Below, piece by piece: positions 22,437 through 47,457 of a DNA stretch of 64,000 nt. This DNA comes from Stenopsyche tienmushanensis. Taxonomy: Eukaryota > Arthropoda > Insecta > Trichoptera > Stenopsychidae. The position numbers and the translations under genes were made by a program. The DNA lies in assembly GCA_008973525.1 (NCBI GenBank), contig WACJ01000301.1, positions 62,001-126,000 of the forward strand. Direction: 5' to 3'. The notes below the pieces were generated by a model. The model did not search any database. It worked only from the letters and a program-made list of their open reading frames with translations, and was not told where the DNA came from. Numbering within the stretch: position 1 is the first letter of the stretch; every line of letters begins with the position of its first letter.

Positions 22437-23021
22437 ATGGATACGCACATTGAAAACTTATATTTTCCTAAAAATGAACAAAATAATCATTCTCCAGTGG
22501 TACCCGATATAGTTTCATCATTACCGCCCGAGTTCATTTATAAATCTGTAACGAGTCGTTACTTCACGCGTAGATATTGTATTGATGTTAAAAATATTGT
22601 TAAAAACGATCATCTTCTCTTGTTTCATTCAAATAAAATTTGCTTGGTGACGCTTGCCCCTAGTCATCCGATTTTTGCTGAAGAGGGCGATTTTACGATT
22701 GATTTTCGTATAGGAAACATAGACAGAGCCAAAAATTACGTCAAAGGCAAAGGAAAGAGAGGCGGTCAAAGCCTGGATAAGAATTCTGTTCTTTGTAAAA
22801 TACAATGTAAAAGTGGTAATGAATATAGCATATCCAGTTGTATAAATGGAAAACTTATCGAGATCAATGAAAATCTTCTCACTAATCCGTCGCTTTTGCG
22901 TTCGTATCCAGATTCGGATGGTTATGTTGCCGTTATTTTATCTAATATAGCTGCAAGCGAGTCAAGAAAAGAAGAATTATTAAGTGAAGCTGAATATTTT
23001 GCTTGTAGAGATACTCTATAA
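22437..23021 (+). CDS. ABITRAM: Abitram (FAM206A/Simiate) homologue
   Basis: An intronless frame of 194 residues. Family features: 'PEFIYKSVTSRYFTRRYCID' near residue 30, 'HSNKICLVTLAPSHPIF' near residue 61, 'SISSCINGKLIEINENLLTN' near residue 126, and 'DGYVAVIL' near residue 158. The fold is related to the glycine cleavage H protein, but the lipoyl-lysine motif is not present. In vertebrates the protein is known as an actin-binding, transcription-associated factor of neurons; its role in insects is not settled. The ATG follows the CMC2 stop codon by 22 bp in a different frame, leaving no space for a separate promoter or polyadenylation site. AATAAA follows at about 23059. Confidence 0.92.
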   Translation: MDTHIENLYFPKNEQNNHSPVVPDIVSSLPPEFIYKSVTSRYFTRRYCIDVKNIVKNDHLLLFHSNKICLVTLAPSHPIFAEEGDFTIDFRIGNIDRAKNYVKGKGKRGGQSLDKNSVLCKIQCKSGNEYSISSCINGKLIEINENLLTNPSLLRSYPDSDGYVAVILSNIAASESRKEELLSEAEYFACRDTL

Positions 23022-23431
23022 TTATTGTTATATTTGTATATTGTTCTTTAGTTGATAATAAATACATATGAAATACTTTGATCATATCATTTCATTTACA
23101 TTTGTAATTATATATATATATATATATTGTCTTTTATAGATGAAACTACTGAAATTTGTTATGTTGTGTACGATGAGAGAAATAAAACCTCTGGGTGAAG
23201 CTGCTGTTAATCTATGCAATTGCAATTTGTCAGATTACCAATGATCTCTTCCTGTCTTGTATGTGTGTGTGTGTCTTTTCATTATTTCCCGCGGCTCCTT
23301 GAAGCAGGCAACGTAGGAAAGAAGAATGGCAAATTGAAGGATAGCCTTGACTGTGGAAAGTTGTGATTTTCCCGTAGTCTTGTAAATATAATTTCTCTTT
23401 GAATTAAATAAAGCAAATTTTTGTTTCAGTG

Positions 23432-23790
23432 AGTGTCTATATCAATGTTCCGCAAGCAGTGTGCCACGGCACACTGATATGCCCTGAGCCGATACAGGTG
23501 TACGCGGTCAAATAAATTTCTGACAAAGCCATTCTAACACTACTTCCATTTTCGACGACATGTTCATGTGAGCAAAGCTTTTCAACTCTTGTATTAATTA
23601 AAAATGAAAAGCAATCATTCTTAAAAGGTCTTGATCAAGAACTTCGGGTTGAGCTTTCATATATCGAGCCGAATTTATGCATTTTGAAGAGTGGCAGTGT
23701 TTTTTGGAAATCTATTACTTATAAATACAATATTGAAGTATTTGCTGATTATGAATCGTTCAATCAATCTTATCATAGCTTGGGGAAATA
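23432..23790 (+). mobile_element. hAT transposase C-terminal fragment
   Basis: The start 'tgttccgcaagcagtgtgcc' with 'acggcacact' is a typical hAT terminus, and the plus strand then reads 'FSTTCSCEQSFSTLVLIKNE' and 'QELRVELSYIEPNLCIL'. This is the hAT dimerisation domain as found in FAM200/ZBED5-like transposases. It is a truncated relic. Confidence 0.65.
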
Positions 23791-25203
23791 ATTACGGTAC
23801 GCTATTAAGAATAAAACTGCGATTTTGAACACTTTTTTTATTTTTGAGTAATTCAACTCCTGTAAAACATACGAGGTATTAACATAACAAGTATAGAAAA
23901 TACATAGTTTGGAAAAATATTGGCATGATTTGATGAACATTGTTGGTAACTGTGGAGATATTCTTAGCTTAAATTATGCCTCTTATTAAAAATAAATAAT
24001 AATATACTTGCCAAGAGAAAAATAAAAATGCTTTATTTTATTTTTAATTTGTTGCGTATATCAAAGCTTTTATTTTGAGAGGATTATATTGTTAATGTTA
24101 TTTGTGAAATTTAAACATTATAAATATATGATAGGATGTGTAACCATTGCGAGTAGAAAAAAATATTACATTGATACATGCGGAATTCAATGTAAAATAA
24201 CAATTTGTAATTGTCAGTCAAGGCATGTCGCGATATGAGAGACAGTCACAATTATGAAAAAAAGTTAATGTTTATGTAAAAAGCATGACACATCAACATC
24301 TAAGACATTTCTAATAAAATCACAAATGGTTGTTTATCTGATTACCGGCACTGCATTATCAGTACTTGAATGGAGTCTTCATATCTTGCAATTATCAGAT
24401 TAAGCAACGTTTGCCTTATTAGTATGACCAAAAAATGTTTAATACTTAGAAAATAAAATAAAAAATACCACCAAATGCACGTTACTGAAAATGCCAGCAA
24501 TCGTAGGGCCAAAGATTTCAATTTGGACGGTTTCAAATTAAGCAGGTCGGGTGTATAGATAAAGGCTTCGTGTCTGTTTTAAATATATGAAATATGGTTG
24601 CCTTTAGACGCGTAGAACAAAAATTTTCACGATGCAATACCAGCTTGCATTGTTAGTCAAAAGGGAAATGAGAAAAACGCATGAGTTCTATTTTGATCTT
24701 AAATAAATAGCAATATGAGGAAACTATAAATACATTTTGAAACTCTGATATTTCTTATAATTCAAGTCTATTCTTTTCATTTGGCAAAATGTATATGTAT
24801 GCTAATATGGAGATAAATTCTTGCCACTTGCATATATTTGATAGAAAAATAAATATATTGCTATAATAAAACATCGATATTTACTTTATATACGTGCATT
24901 ATTTGCACTACGGCTTATTGATTTTTACTCCTTATTTAAAAAAATTAATTATACTCAAATAAATAATAAAAATATTTCAATATTATGAGTGCTTTTCTTC
25001 AATTAGGCATCTTCATGATTTCCTGCCGTATTCTACTTTCATTCACAATGAGTAACTAAAATATGGATTGTAAATATTGAAGTGCTTTACTTAGGGATAT
25101 CTGCTTGAATTGATGTAATTTGCATGGAGTTTAAGCCTAAACGATAAGAAAAAAATCTGTTTATAATACCTTAAAAATCGCATATATACATAAGTATACT
25201 ATC

Positions 25204-25309
25204 AATATATAAAATTAAAACGATTATTTTTTTCCACGAAATCTATACAGAGACTGGTATCGGCCTTTTACAACAAGGCCATCTTTGGATTGTTTTAATT
25301 TTATATATT
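25204..25309. repeat. Short palindromic element
   Basis: A perfect 18-bp inverted repeat (AATATATAAAATTAAAAC at 25204-25221 and its complement at 25292-25309) encloses about 70 bp, in which a second inverted pair (GGCCTT ... AAGGCC) forms an inner hairpin. It may be a minimal MITE. Confidence 0.6.
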
Positions 25310-25626
25310 AAAACGAATTTGTACCGAGCGCTATCTTAAATCGACGTTGTGAATAAGCCAATTAGTCGTAACTATATGCATACTCGTATATATGTACAGT
25401 ACAAATATTAATGTAATCATCTTAAATAATTTACAACCATATTTTGACTAGAAATGACATACTAAATAGGGTGAAATTAACAGACGTCTTCATAAATACT
25501 ATTTCCTCTTCATTTGCATTCTATAAAATATCAATAAATAACGAATGATGTTTGTATTTAACTTATTTTAAAAATTCGATTTGACTTCGTTATGCAAACC
25601 GATCAGTCGTCTTTTATTAAATCTCA

Positions 25627-38125
<12,499 letters not shown>

Positions 38126-39154
38126 GTCGCGGCCCACCGGGACCTCAGCAGCTCTGCGACGCCGTCCCGCTCTGAGGGTCAACGCATGCCAAAAATATAT
38201 TCCGACCGACGTCTCTTCTCGAAGCGGCGCGTCCCGGACGGACTCCCGCCTCTCTGCGCGGATCGGGTTCGCGACGCCGGAAACGGAAACAGAAACGGGA
38301 ACGCGACGACAGACCGAGGAGGAGGGCGGAAGTCCGACGGGACGCGCGGTAACGCAGCGGAAGCAGAGCGCACCTGCCGAAGAGAAGACCGCGCACCGCC
38401 GGTCGGACGGCGACTGTCCGGCCCGAGGAATGCGCCCCGTCGGGACTATTTTCGGCTCCTCTCTCTCTATTTTTAAACTCCCTTCCTCCGCCGCGGAAGA
38501 TCGAGGGCGGACTGTCGGAAGCGACTTCCGGACGGAAGAAGAACGACCGTCCCGTCGGATCTAGCGCCCCGAGACGCCCCATCGCTATCGGGGAATCCTC
38601 TGAAAAAATTGATAAAATAACGATCATACACCAATGGAAAACCTTTTTTTCGCGATGAAAGTTATGCATGATGATGATTTAGCTTTAACTTTATATCGGG
38701 GCTTCGAACCGGAATTGAATCAGTTCGATGATATCGGTTTATTTCGGTTCGGTACACGTCTCACGCGAACGAGTATGCGTTGAATCCAGCAATGAAAGCT
38801 GGGGCCTTCGCTGGTTTATTCCACAAAACAATACGAATAATTTGAATGATAATAAATAGGAGGGGTGGAGGTTGCGCAACCTTATTGAGACTCACGCGGT
38901 ATATAAAAAAACGGTGAAAATAGACGAAAAGGAGCTAGAAAAGAAATAAAACTATTTATAATACCTATCAGATCCCGTAAAAAACGGGGGCATGTCTCGA
39001 AGTCGCGATTGAAATGTCAACCTTCAATTGAAAAACTTGGCCTTCCACCGCCTACATGCGACATAATAGCGAAATCGTAATAGGAAACCGCGCATATCGA
39101 GGGCCGAGTGCTAAATCCGTCATTCAATTTTCATTCAATGGTCCTAGCGGTGGC

Positions 39155-39780
39155 CGTAGCGAGGGTATGAAGCGCCCGTGGCAAGTATCTAATTTGCGCC
39201 CTCCTTACCCCTGCAATCAAATTTATTTTTAAAGATAAATTTTACTATTATAAATGTAATATATGAATTACTATTTACATCATCAAAATGAATTGCCTGT
39301 GCATATAATTGAATTCATATTTAATAAAATTCCCAAATTCGAAAAAGATCCCAAATTATCTATCACCTTCCGGCACCTTTCCTTTAAATCAGCTATGATC
39401 TTCTCGTAAAATCAAGCGGATTTTGACTGAAAATAACCTAGCCCTAAAATGAATGTCTATAAAATGATTACAAACTCTCATTATGAATCGAAGTTATCTG
39501 AAGAAGACTGATCGGGTGGGTTGTTTGAATTTTACTATCTTATGCCGGCTGGGTCGGCCAAAAGTTTAAGCGATAACAAAGAAAAGAGGGATTAGACAAC
39601 TTAGTATGTATTATAAAAACGGACAGATTCAATCAGTGTTGGGTCATGTAAAAAAATATGATCGAGTAAAATAAAAACCATGTGCAATTCTCGACTGCGT
39701 TGGTATCCTGTGTTTTGCGCCCTAAGCCCGGTTGCGCCCGTGGCGGGCGCTTGTTTTGCCACCCCCTTGTTACGGCCCTG
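39155..39780. mobile_element. hAT-type MITE
   Basis: The left end 'ggccgtagcgagggtatgaa' and right end 'cccttgttacggccctg' match the family at 14139-14642, as do internal blocks 'gcgcccgtggcaagtatcta' and 'gcgataacaaagaaaagagg'. The exact left border is unclear. Confidence 0.7.
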
Positions 39781-40069
39781 TTTAAACCAATCTCGCCGAC
39801 CACATTACTCTGCCACCCCACCGATTGTCATCCTGTCATCGCGCTGTTCCACCGCATTATCAGTAATGATTTGATTAAGCTTTTGTGAATAGACGTACTA
39901 TTACTCTAACTAATAAAATTTATGAATGTCTATATCTCTCGTACATTTTTCATATGATTGAGAATGAGGCAGGGGCGCACTGAGCGAGGAGTGTAATCCC
40001 CGACGATGGTATTGACGAAGCAACGTTAGAGAGTGATGAAATGAGTGCCGAGACGCTTTCTTTCGGGTG

Positions 40070-40250
40070 TCTGAAAAAGACTGATCGGGTGGGTTGTTTT
40101 TTTTTACAATCGGTCGAAAACATAGTTGTCTTTATTTTATTGTAAAGTAGAACGGTCAAATAAAATAAAAACCACATGCAACTTTCAACCGGGTCGGTAT
40201 CTTGTGTTTTGCGCCCCAAATCCTCCTTTGCCACCCTCTTGTTACGGTCT
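40070..40250. mobile_element. hAT-type MITE fragment
   Basis: Retains 'gactgatcgggtgggttgtt', 'gtgttttgcgcccc' and the end 'cctcttgttacggtct' of the same family. The left half is missing. Confidence 0.6.
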
Positions 40251-41088
40251 ATAAATAATATTACAGGTAACCCCAATTTATATTATCCCTTCCACATATT
40301 TTCAAATGCGTTTTCTCGAAACAATTTTCTTTTTTAAACTTACAAACAGCAGCTCAAAAAGATATTGACAGTTATTTTAAACATTTAAATGAAGTTTTCA
40401 ATTTAATTACGATCGAGAGAAAAGAAAACTGCTCTTTGATTTGCTCCAGTACGATCGCCAAAGTAAACCTGCTAGGAAAAGAACCCAGAATCAAAACTAC
40501 CTTTAATATTGAGCGCACGTAAAGGTGTTAAATTATGCCTAGCATCGAAAATACCACAAAAATGATTATTTTTCTTCGCTATTGAATATCTTATCTTCTT
40601 TGTGATTTATACGTATTTTTGTATACGATCAAGAGCAATGAGTTTGCGTAGGATGCTTTCACCGGACTCCGCTAATCCAAACAAACAATTATTATTGCAA
40701 CCATTTACCATTATATGAGCTCGATTCTCGTGTGAAGAGATTTTGATTATTTCTTCAGGCAGGTAAAATTACTTGCGTGAAACAATAATATTGCATAATA
40801 TTTGCGCAAGAATTTTTCGTGAAACAAAAAAGTAATAAAACGACGATCAATCAATAGGAATTATACGATTTCATTTTTCAGATATAATATATAAACAAAA
40901 GTCTTTGAAGAACAAATAAATCATTAAAACCATTTTTCGTTGCTGTATTTTGGCAACAGTTCTATCTTTCGCATTTTTTTAAATTCATATTAAATTGGGC
41001 AATTGAACTACAAAGCTTGCAAAGTATAAAGAAAGAAAATTCGTGTTGAAAGTGCTAGATCAACGAAAACTGAAGACGTTTACATATA

Positions 41089-41520
41089 CAGAGCCGTAAC
41101 AAGGGGGTGGCAAAACAAGCGCGCATCACGGGCGCAACTGGGCTTGGGGCGCAAAACGAAGAATACTCACCTAGTCGAGAGTTGCACATGATTTTTATTT
41201 TACTTGACCACTATACTTTACATGAATCAACACTGATTGACTCTATCCGTTTTTATAATATAAACTAAGTTGTCTAATCCCTCTTTTTTTCGTTATCGCT
41301 TAAACGACCCACCCGATAAGTCTTCTTCGGACAACTTCATTTTGTAATAAAAGTTCGTAATCGTTCTGTAGACATATTCAGGTATAGAGTCCGATTGCGA
41401 GGCGTCCATTCGTCATGCCAGCGGTCCGAAAAACGGACCTGTTGGATACACAAACCTTGTGACCACTCCGTCTTCTTTTAGGACTTTTTGCGGCATTTTC
41501 GGGGCATAAACGCACATCTT
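41089..41520. mobile_element. hAT-type MITE, inverted orientation
   Basis: Starts 'cagagccgtaacaaggg' and runs through the complements of the family blocks ('cgcttaaacgacccaccc', 'gcggtccgaaaaacggacc', 'ccactccgtcttcttttagg'). The far end is truncated near 41520. Confidence 0.7.
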
Positions 41521-42573
41521 TAATTTCTAAAGATAAAAACAATTGATTCAATGCTCATAATGGAATTTAAAGACGATATTTGAAAAATAGCGCCTGAATT
41601 TTTTTTACTGCATTTGCGTGTTCAGCAATGTGCTACATATTGCCATTTGAAATCGTAGAGGCGCGATATGAATGAGAATATTATTTTATGTTAGTAAATT
41701 GAACGATTTCCACTGAAATTTTATTAATATTGCTTGCTCGTATATTTTATAATGTATTTAAATCATGGCCATGGGCACAATATACATTTTACATCCTTAT
41801 TTTATGCACTCTGTTGTCCCCTGAGATGGGACAACGTAATTCTAGCATATCACTCGGATGTCCCCTCTGGTGGGACATTAAAGTTTATTAGTGATTATGA
41901 ATAATCAACTTATTCTAGCACAACTTTTAGAGAAATGCATGTTTGGAAATTAGGAATATTACTTGGAAATACTAAAAAACTATAGTTCCATGTAAAACAT
42001 CACTCAATAAGTTCGTAGGATTTTTTAAACTTGATATCATAAATAAAACAAAATGGAATAAGACAAAAATTAGAATATTTTAATTTGGTAACATTTGAAA
42101 AAATACACTTCATTTCAATAGAAATATTTTTTAAGCGTGACATGTTTTCTAAAAGTAAGATACTGATGTTTTTGCAGTCATGTACATATAATCAGTCGAG
42201 TATAATTAAGCAGAGAATTTTTCTCAATAAAATGTATACCGTTCTTCATTTCAGAAAATAATAATAAACAGTTCATTTTCCTCGCAAATTAAGTATATAA
42301 AATTACAGAAAAAAGTGGATTAGCTTTAAAATAGCCAGTCTCCATTAAAAAAAAAATTTAAAGCTTTCATAAAAATACAAATTACATTTAACTTATTTAC
42401 GGCCGATGTGCGTTGTTCGATGATAGTCAACAACAATTAAAAATCATGGCACGTAAAATAATTGCTTAACATTTGTATATTGATTTCTACATTTGTTTGC
42501 AAATATTTTTCTTTTGACTCTGAAAGCTAAGTATTCTAATTATGGTTCATGATGAAAATACAAGATTTTTACT

Positions 42574-45500
42574 TTATCTGAGATAATCCATAACCCATGG
42601 AACATCACCAGATGAATAAGGAATTGTCGGTAGATCATAAGGAACAGGTAGCCTGTTTGGATCACACACATCGATGGAGAAGTAATCTTGCGATATCTAA
42701 AATCATATGTAAAAAATTCTTCAAAATAATCATAATATCAATCAAAATCATTTTGAGTTGTCGGCCAAACTTACAACAAATTTAGGTAAGAATAAAACTC
42801 CGACTTCATATGAATTTATTCGTAGTGCTCTGTTTCCTTTGTTGTGAATTCCCCAAGCCGACTTTGATACGTTAGCTGAAGTTAACACAAAAAATGATGC
42901 TTTTGATCCATCGGGAGATATTCTCAAATAACTTTTTATATGAGGCATAGCTCTATTACGTCCCGAATGTACCGCAGACCACTCTCTAAAAACGTATATG
43001 TTCTTAATAAACAATATTATTTTTCATACCATTAATGAACTGCATTTTTCTTACTGTAAGAAGTTATTTAACCACGGCTGTTTAGTATGAATAGAATTTG
43101 AATATGGTAAACAGCCTCCACCAAGAAGGTTATCGTGCGACGCTTTTACATTGGAAAGCGATGGATAAATAAATTTAAACGGAGGTAGTTTTGTCATCAA
43201 CGCAGTTTTTGTTACACTATTACAAAAATTCGCTTGGAATTCACCAGTCAGCCATAACTAAACAGAAAATATACATAAATAAATAGATTATATTTTAATT
43301 TCATACGAGTTCATTTTAGTTCAAATTGGGACACAATTAAAAAATAGTACAAAACTAAACTACTATTAGTAGTACTAAAGATATAAATAAGCACATAATG
43401 CACTTGGAAACTGTGGCACTTGGAGGTGTATTTATCGTTTATGATTTATAACGATAAAATTATATTTTTAACACGTATCATTTCTTGTGATGAAAAATGG
43501 ATTTATACGATAACTGGAGAAGATCTGGTCAATGGTTGAATGCCAATGAATCCATAGGGTTCTCGTCAAAGCTTTAAATTCATTAAAAAAGCTCATGGTG
43601 GATAGATAAGGATATAATACATTCCATCTTAAAATCAGGGGAAATTATTACGGTTGAATTGAATGAAGATAAGACGACTTTCGTTTGTGTTGTCTTGAGA
43701 GCAGGCGTTTGTTTTGATAATTAAGATATTCGCATCATTCTTATCGTTGACTAATTCTGTTATCCCCTCTTGATTGTTCTGGAATGGCGTCATTAGCCGA
43801 ATATTACCACTCCTTTGCAAAATCTACACCTTCAGAAGTAAACTGGGAGGCTTGTACGATAGCCCTGTCCTTTTATTTTAGCAACAAATAAGAGATATTC
43901 CTCTTATTTGTCGGATCGGGCCTTAAGGTTCATTTATTAAGCGTGGTTCATTATTAAGCTTATTATATGCTGGGGCAGAGCTGATAGGAAAGTGGATTTA
44001 CATTATATGTATGTATTATGTGCGTGTATATTCTCCAGTTTGAAAGGGTTAATCAATTGCGATATGTGAAAACTTTAGTCCACCAACTGATGAGAGATGA
44101 GAGAGACTAATATGTTAGGAATTATATTTATAAAGGTGTAAAGATATATAAAATGTTGAAATATAAAACCTTTGGTTCTGCACCAAAACTACCGATGCTA
44201 GAAGCTTGTGCTACTAAATTCCACTGATCCATTTCATTTTGAGGTACAACACAATGTTTGGAGAGAAGACCTCCTATTCGAGTCAATCCCCATTGTGAGT
44301 CAAAATGACTACCGGGTATTGAGGCTATTAAAAATACGCTGAAATTAAATAAATCAATTTTAAATACGTCTATTTTACACGGTTGACTGTAACAAATAAT
44401 AATAAAAAAGTCTTCATAAAAATACAGCTTACTTGATTGCTGAAAAGTCGGCATGCTTCACGCTTTCAATGAACGGAATTAAGCAAGGCATACCATAAGA
44501 ATTTAAGTAATTTATAAGCGATCTTTTAAATCCTGTAGGCGATTCCCCACTAATTATATCAAATTCATCAGCAAGGGCCGGACATCTAGGGCTCAACCAT
44601 AAGCTGAAATTTAATAATAAAATGATTTTTAGATATAAATGAATACATAACAGAAAATTTAAGTAAAATGAAGCATCAATATACCCTTGTGTCCTATTTT
44701 CCCAATCATCTATGTATAAATTTGCTGTTGATATGACTACTCTTAAAGATTTGTCTTCATAGCATAATATAGACATTTTCCTGAAATTATAAAAACATTT
44801 TAAATGATTTACAAAAATACATGGTTTATAATTAGAATATATTATGCAAGTGGCAATTCACAACAAATATTTATAAACATATATAAAAATATACACAAAC
44901 ATTATTTTAAAACAAGTAATTTACGTGTGATGTGTTCCAAAAGCATTCTTCATAGATACCAAATGAGCATCGACGTTTGGTTTTTTTTGATTGATTGTCT
45001 TCAGATCGGGAGAATCATCTCCGTAGAGAATAGTTAAGGGTTTATTACTGTAAAAATTATATACGACATTAAAAAACGCATTTTAAATAATTAAAAATGT
45101 AATTGTATATGCGCATAATATATTTTTTTATTAAGCAGGATAAAATATTTATTTATACGAACTTATAACCAGCAAAGTAATATTGAGCTAAAAGCCATCC
45201 GATGTCCACCATGAAATTGATTTGTAGAGAACTTTGGAGAGGACCCAGGCTAGGATCCAGAAGTTCTGGAAATAACAAACATAATTGTATTTAATATTCG
45301 CAAATTATTCATTTAAATTTGTTGATTGTATCGGGTGTGTGAATAAGTTTCTGCGATTTTTCATAAAAATAAATCCTTTATTTTAAACCCTATCGAACCG
45401 GAGAGCAGACACGCTACGCTCTAATGTAAATCTACTTGTCTGTCAGCTCCGCCACAGCGTGTAACAAGCTTGATAATGAACTAAGCTCAATAAATGAACC

Positions 45501-47457
45501 TTAACACTGTTGATAGCACACAATATTCGTTAATTTCTTCGAAATATCTCTTATTTGTTGCTAAAATTTACTCCTGAAGGAGTAGATTTTGCAAAGGAGT
45601 GGTGATACTCGGCTAATGACGCCATTCCAGAACAGTCAAGAGGGGATAACAGAATTAGTCAACAATAAGAATGTGGCGGGCATCTTAATTATGATAACAA
45701 ACGCCTGCTCTCAAGACAACACAAACAAAAGGATCCCAGCTTTTCAGGTCACGCTACACGTGATCTGAAGCAAATACATCTCAAAATAGATTTAGTTACG
45801 TAGCAAAGATAGTTGCTAACGGGCGAGTTGCTAGTGTACGAGGTCAGCACGCGTTAATTTATATAATAACTATTAAGGACATTTCTATTTAAAAATAATA
45901 ATTTCGGATGTGCATTAATAATATTTACCCTGAAAAGTAATTGAAAGAGGTTGATTATGTGTTTCTTTGGCTGACGTTATAGTGGTAAAAAACATATAAT
46001 AAGGCGCTGATTTTTTGTGCTTTTCTTCCATTTTCCATTTGGGTGCGACAACATTGAAAAACTCTTCTATTTTTCTTTTATTTCCATCTGCTTGAGATTG
46101 AATAGGCGCTGAAATTAAATTTTAATTTAAGTTCCTACGTATTACGTTAACAAACAAAGCAAACGAAATAAAAAATACCGGGAGTTTGAGGTTTCGGTCT
46201 GTTAGAATTGACTTCTCGAGATGACGTTTGTGATGTGCACGGTTTGCTTGAGATATTATCATTTTCTTGCAAATCGACATCATTCACAATGCTGACGTCT
46301 GGTGAATCGTCAATTTCTATGATAGATGTGGAAACATCTGTTGTGTCTTCATTTGTGGTGGAATCGGGTCCATTTGTGAGTGGCGGGGGCATATTGGACG
46401 AACTAGTTTGATTTGATGATTGACCAGTTGCTATGGGATAAATTAGGAATTTCTTTACAATCCCAAGTTGCTGTTCAATTACGTCTCTTTGAAAACGAAG
46501 ATTTAATGGAATGTCAAAGCTTCCAGAGCCGTTGTACGTCGCTAGAATTGTTTCTACTGAAAAATAATAATTCATAATATATAGATTTTATAAGTATGCA
46601 TTTTTATATATCAATTATTAAATAATGAAAATTAGATACAATGTGGATGGCTGAATTCTCGAAAATGTTCCGGATTTTTTCTATAGCAGTTTTCTTTGTA
46701 GGTACATAATCGCTTGGATACCTTATTTGCTGTCGGCTTAACATTTGGCACGCCTAGAATAGAATATTTAAATTGTAAAACAGCATTAAATTATTTAATT
46801 TTGAAAAATCACCAAACTGTTATTTTTAATCTTATATTAAAACCCCGAAATATGAACATCAAAATCAGGTTGTGATTGAAGATAATGGAAATATTACCTA
46901 TGCAATACCAATGTTTAGAAGTTTGTCATGATTTCAAGGACTAATGTTGAAGGAATAAAACCCACCACTCGGCCACCATTGTCGGTGGCTGGGGCTCTCT
47001 TATAGGGCTATAAAAGCCACCTAAAGTAAAATGTAATTTAAAAAGATCTGGAGTGCAATAGATTAACTTTAGTTGAAATTGTTTAAAGATGTTGAAATCC
47101 TGACTGTCTAATAGTTTATTAAATTTTTCTTGTTTTTTGTATGATACAACATGCACGCGGCCTTTTATCTAAATTATTAAATAGATTAGGACAGATATAC
47201 TAATTGCATATTTGTATAAAATGACTATTGCAAATATATTCCTTCGGCAATATAATAACAACCGCTCCCGATATTCCCAGACGTGCTCCAATCCTCGTCA
47301 ATCATATATACTCACGTCCAGCTCTGTTCGGACTTGGTGATTGTAAATCATCAGTTGAATTACTGTCATCGGGAGAGTATTCACTTCCTGAAGTGATTTC
47401 TTCCGATACGTCATCATCCGAGCTGCTATCGCGAGGTCTTTTATTACCACGATGCAT
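42574..47457 (-). CDS. TDP1: Tyrosyl-DNA phosphodiesterase 1 with N-terminal PBZ zinc finger
   Basis: Twelve exons on the minus strand: 47316-47457, 46640-46753, 46179-46556, 45929-46108, 45163-45265, 44925-45047, 44685-44780, 44433-44603, 44170-44338, 43055-43257, 42775-42985 and 42574-42696. They join in phase to 670 residues. TDP1 is a nuclear repair enzyme that removes stalled topoisomerase I peptides from DNA 3' ends. Both HKD motifs are present: THHTKM (His346, Lys348) and MPHIKSYLR (His575, Lys577), followed by [11 protein letters not shown]. Exon 2 encodes a PBZ finger (C64-x5-C70-x6-H77-x5-H83, within [16 protein letters not shown]), a module known to bind poly(ADP-ribose). Residues 1-47 are acidic and serine-rich; exon 3 is a Ser/Thr-rich linker. 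Three introns hold transposon sequence. It is head to head with PLK4. Confidence 0.92.
43655..44048. mobile_element. piggyBac-type MITE fragment in TDP1 intron 9
   Basis: An inverted copy of the repeat at 12051-12596: shared blocks include the 'gttgtcttgagagcaggcgt' and 'taagatattcgcatcattct' segments. It ends in AAAGGG followed by TTAA at 44049-44052. The other end is missing. Confidence 0.65.
45330..45377. mobile_element. Solo mariner terminal repeat
   Basis: 'gggtgtgtgaataagtttct' followed by 'tttttcataaaaataaatcc' is the terminus of the mariner family at 4939-5691. It is cut off by the piggyBac-type MITE starting at 45378. It lies in TDP1 intron 4. Confidence 0.65.
45378..45735. mobile_element. 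piggyBac-type MITE fragment in TDP1 intron 4
   Basis: Starts CCCTATCGAACCGGAGAGC and continues with the family blocks 'cgccacagcgtgtaacaa' and 'gttgatagcacacaatattc', as at 12051-12596. The right end is lost near 45735. Confidence 0.65.

Larger units (their letters stand above)
23022..25626. other. Spacer between Abitram and sarcalumenin
   Basis: No gene seen. It contains a (TA)n run near 23110-23128, a hAT fragment (23432-23790), a short palindromic element (25204-25309) and otherwise AT-rich sequence. Part of the right side is probably sarcalumenin 3' UTR, since that gene ends at 25627 on the minus strand. Confidence 0.5.
38591..42573. other. Spacer between sarcalumenin and TDP1
   Basis: No gene seen. 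It holds a GAACCGGTTC-family MITE end near 38695-38790, three copies of the hAT-type MITE (39155-39780, 40070-40250, 41089-41520) and AT-rich sequence. Near 41810-41880 two small hairpins occur (TTGTCCC..GGGACAAC and GATGTCCC..GGGACATT), probably part of another decayed element. Confidence 0.5.

Noticed and set aside
46941..47156. 71-codon minus-strand frame in TDP1 intron 1 with a hairpin-rich segment
   Set aside because: It does not fit TDP1 splicing phase and reads like a small palindromic repeat with no family features.
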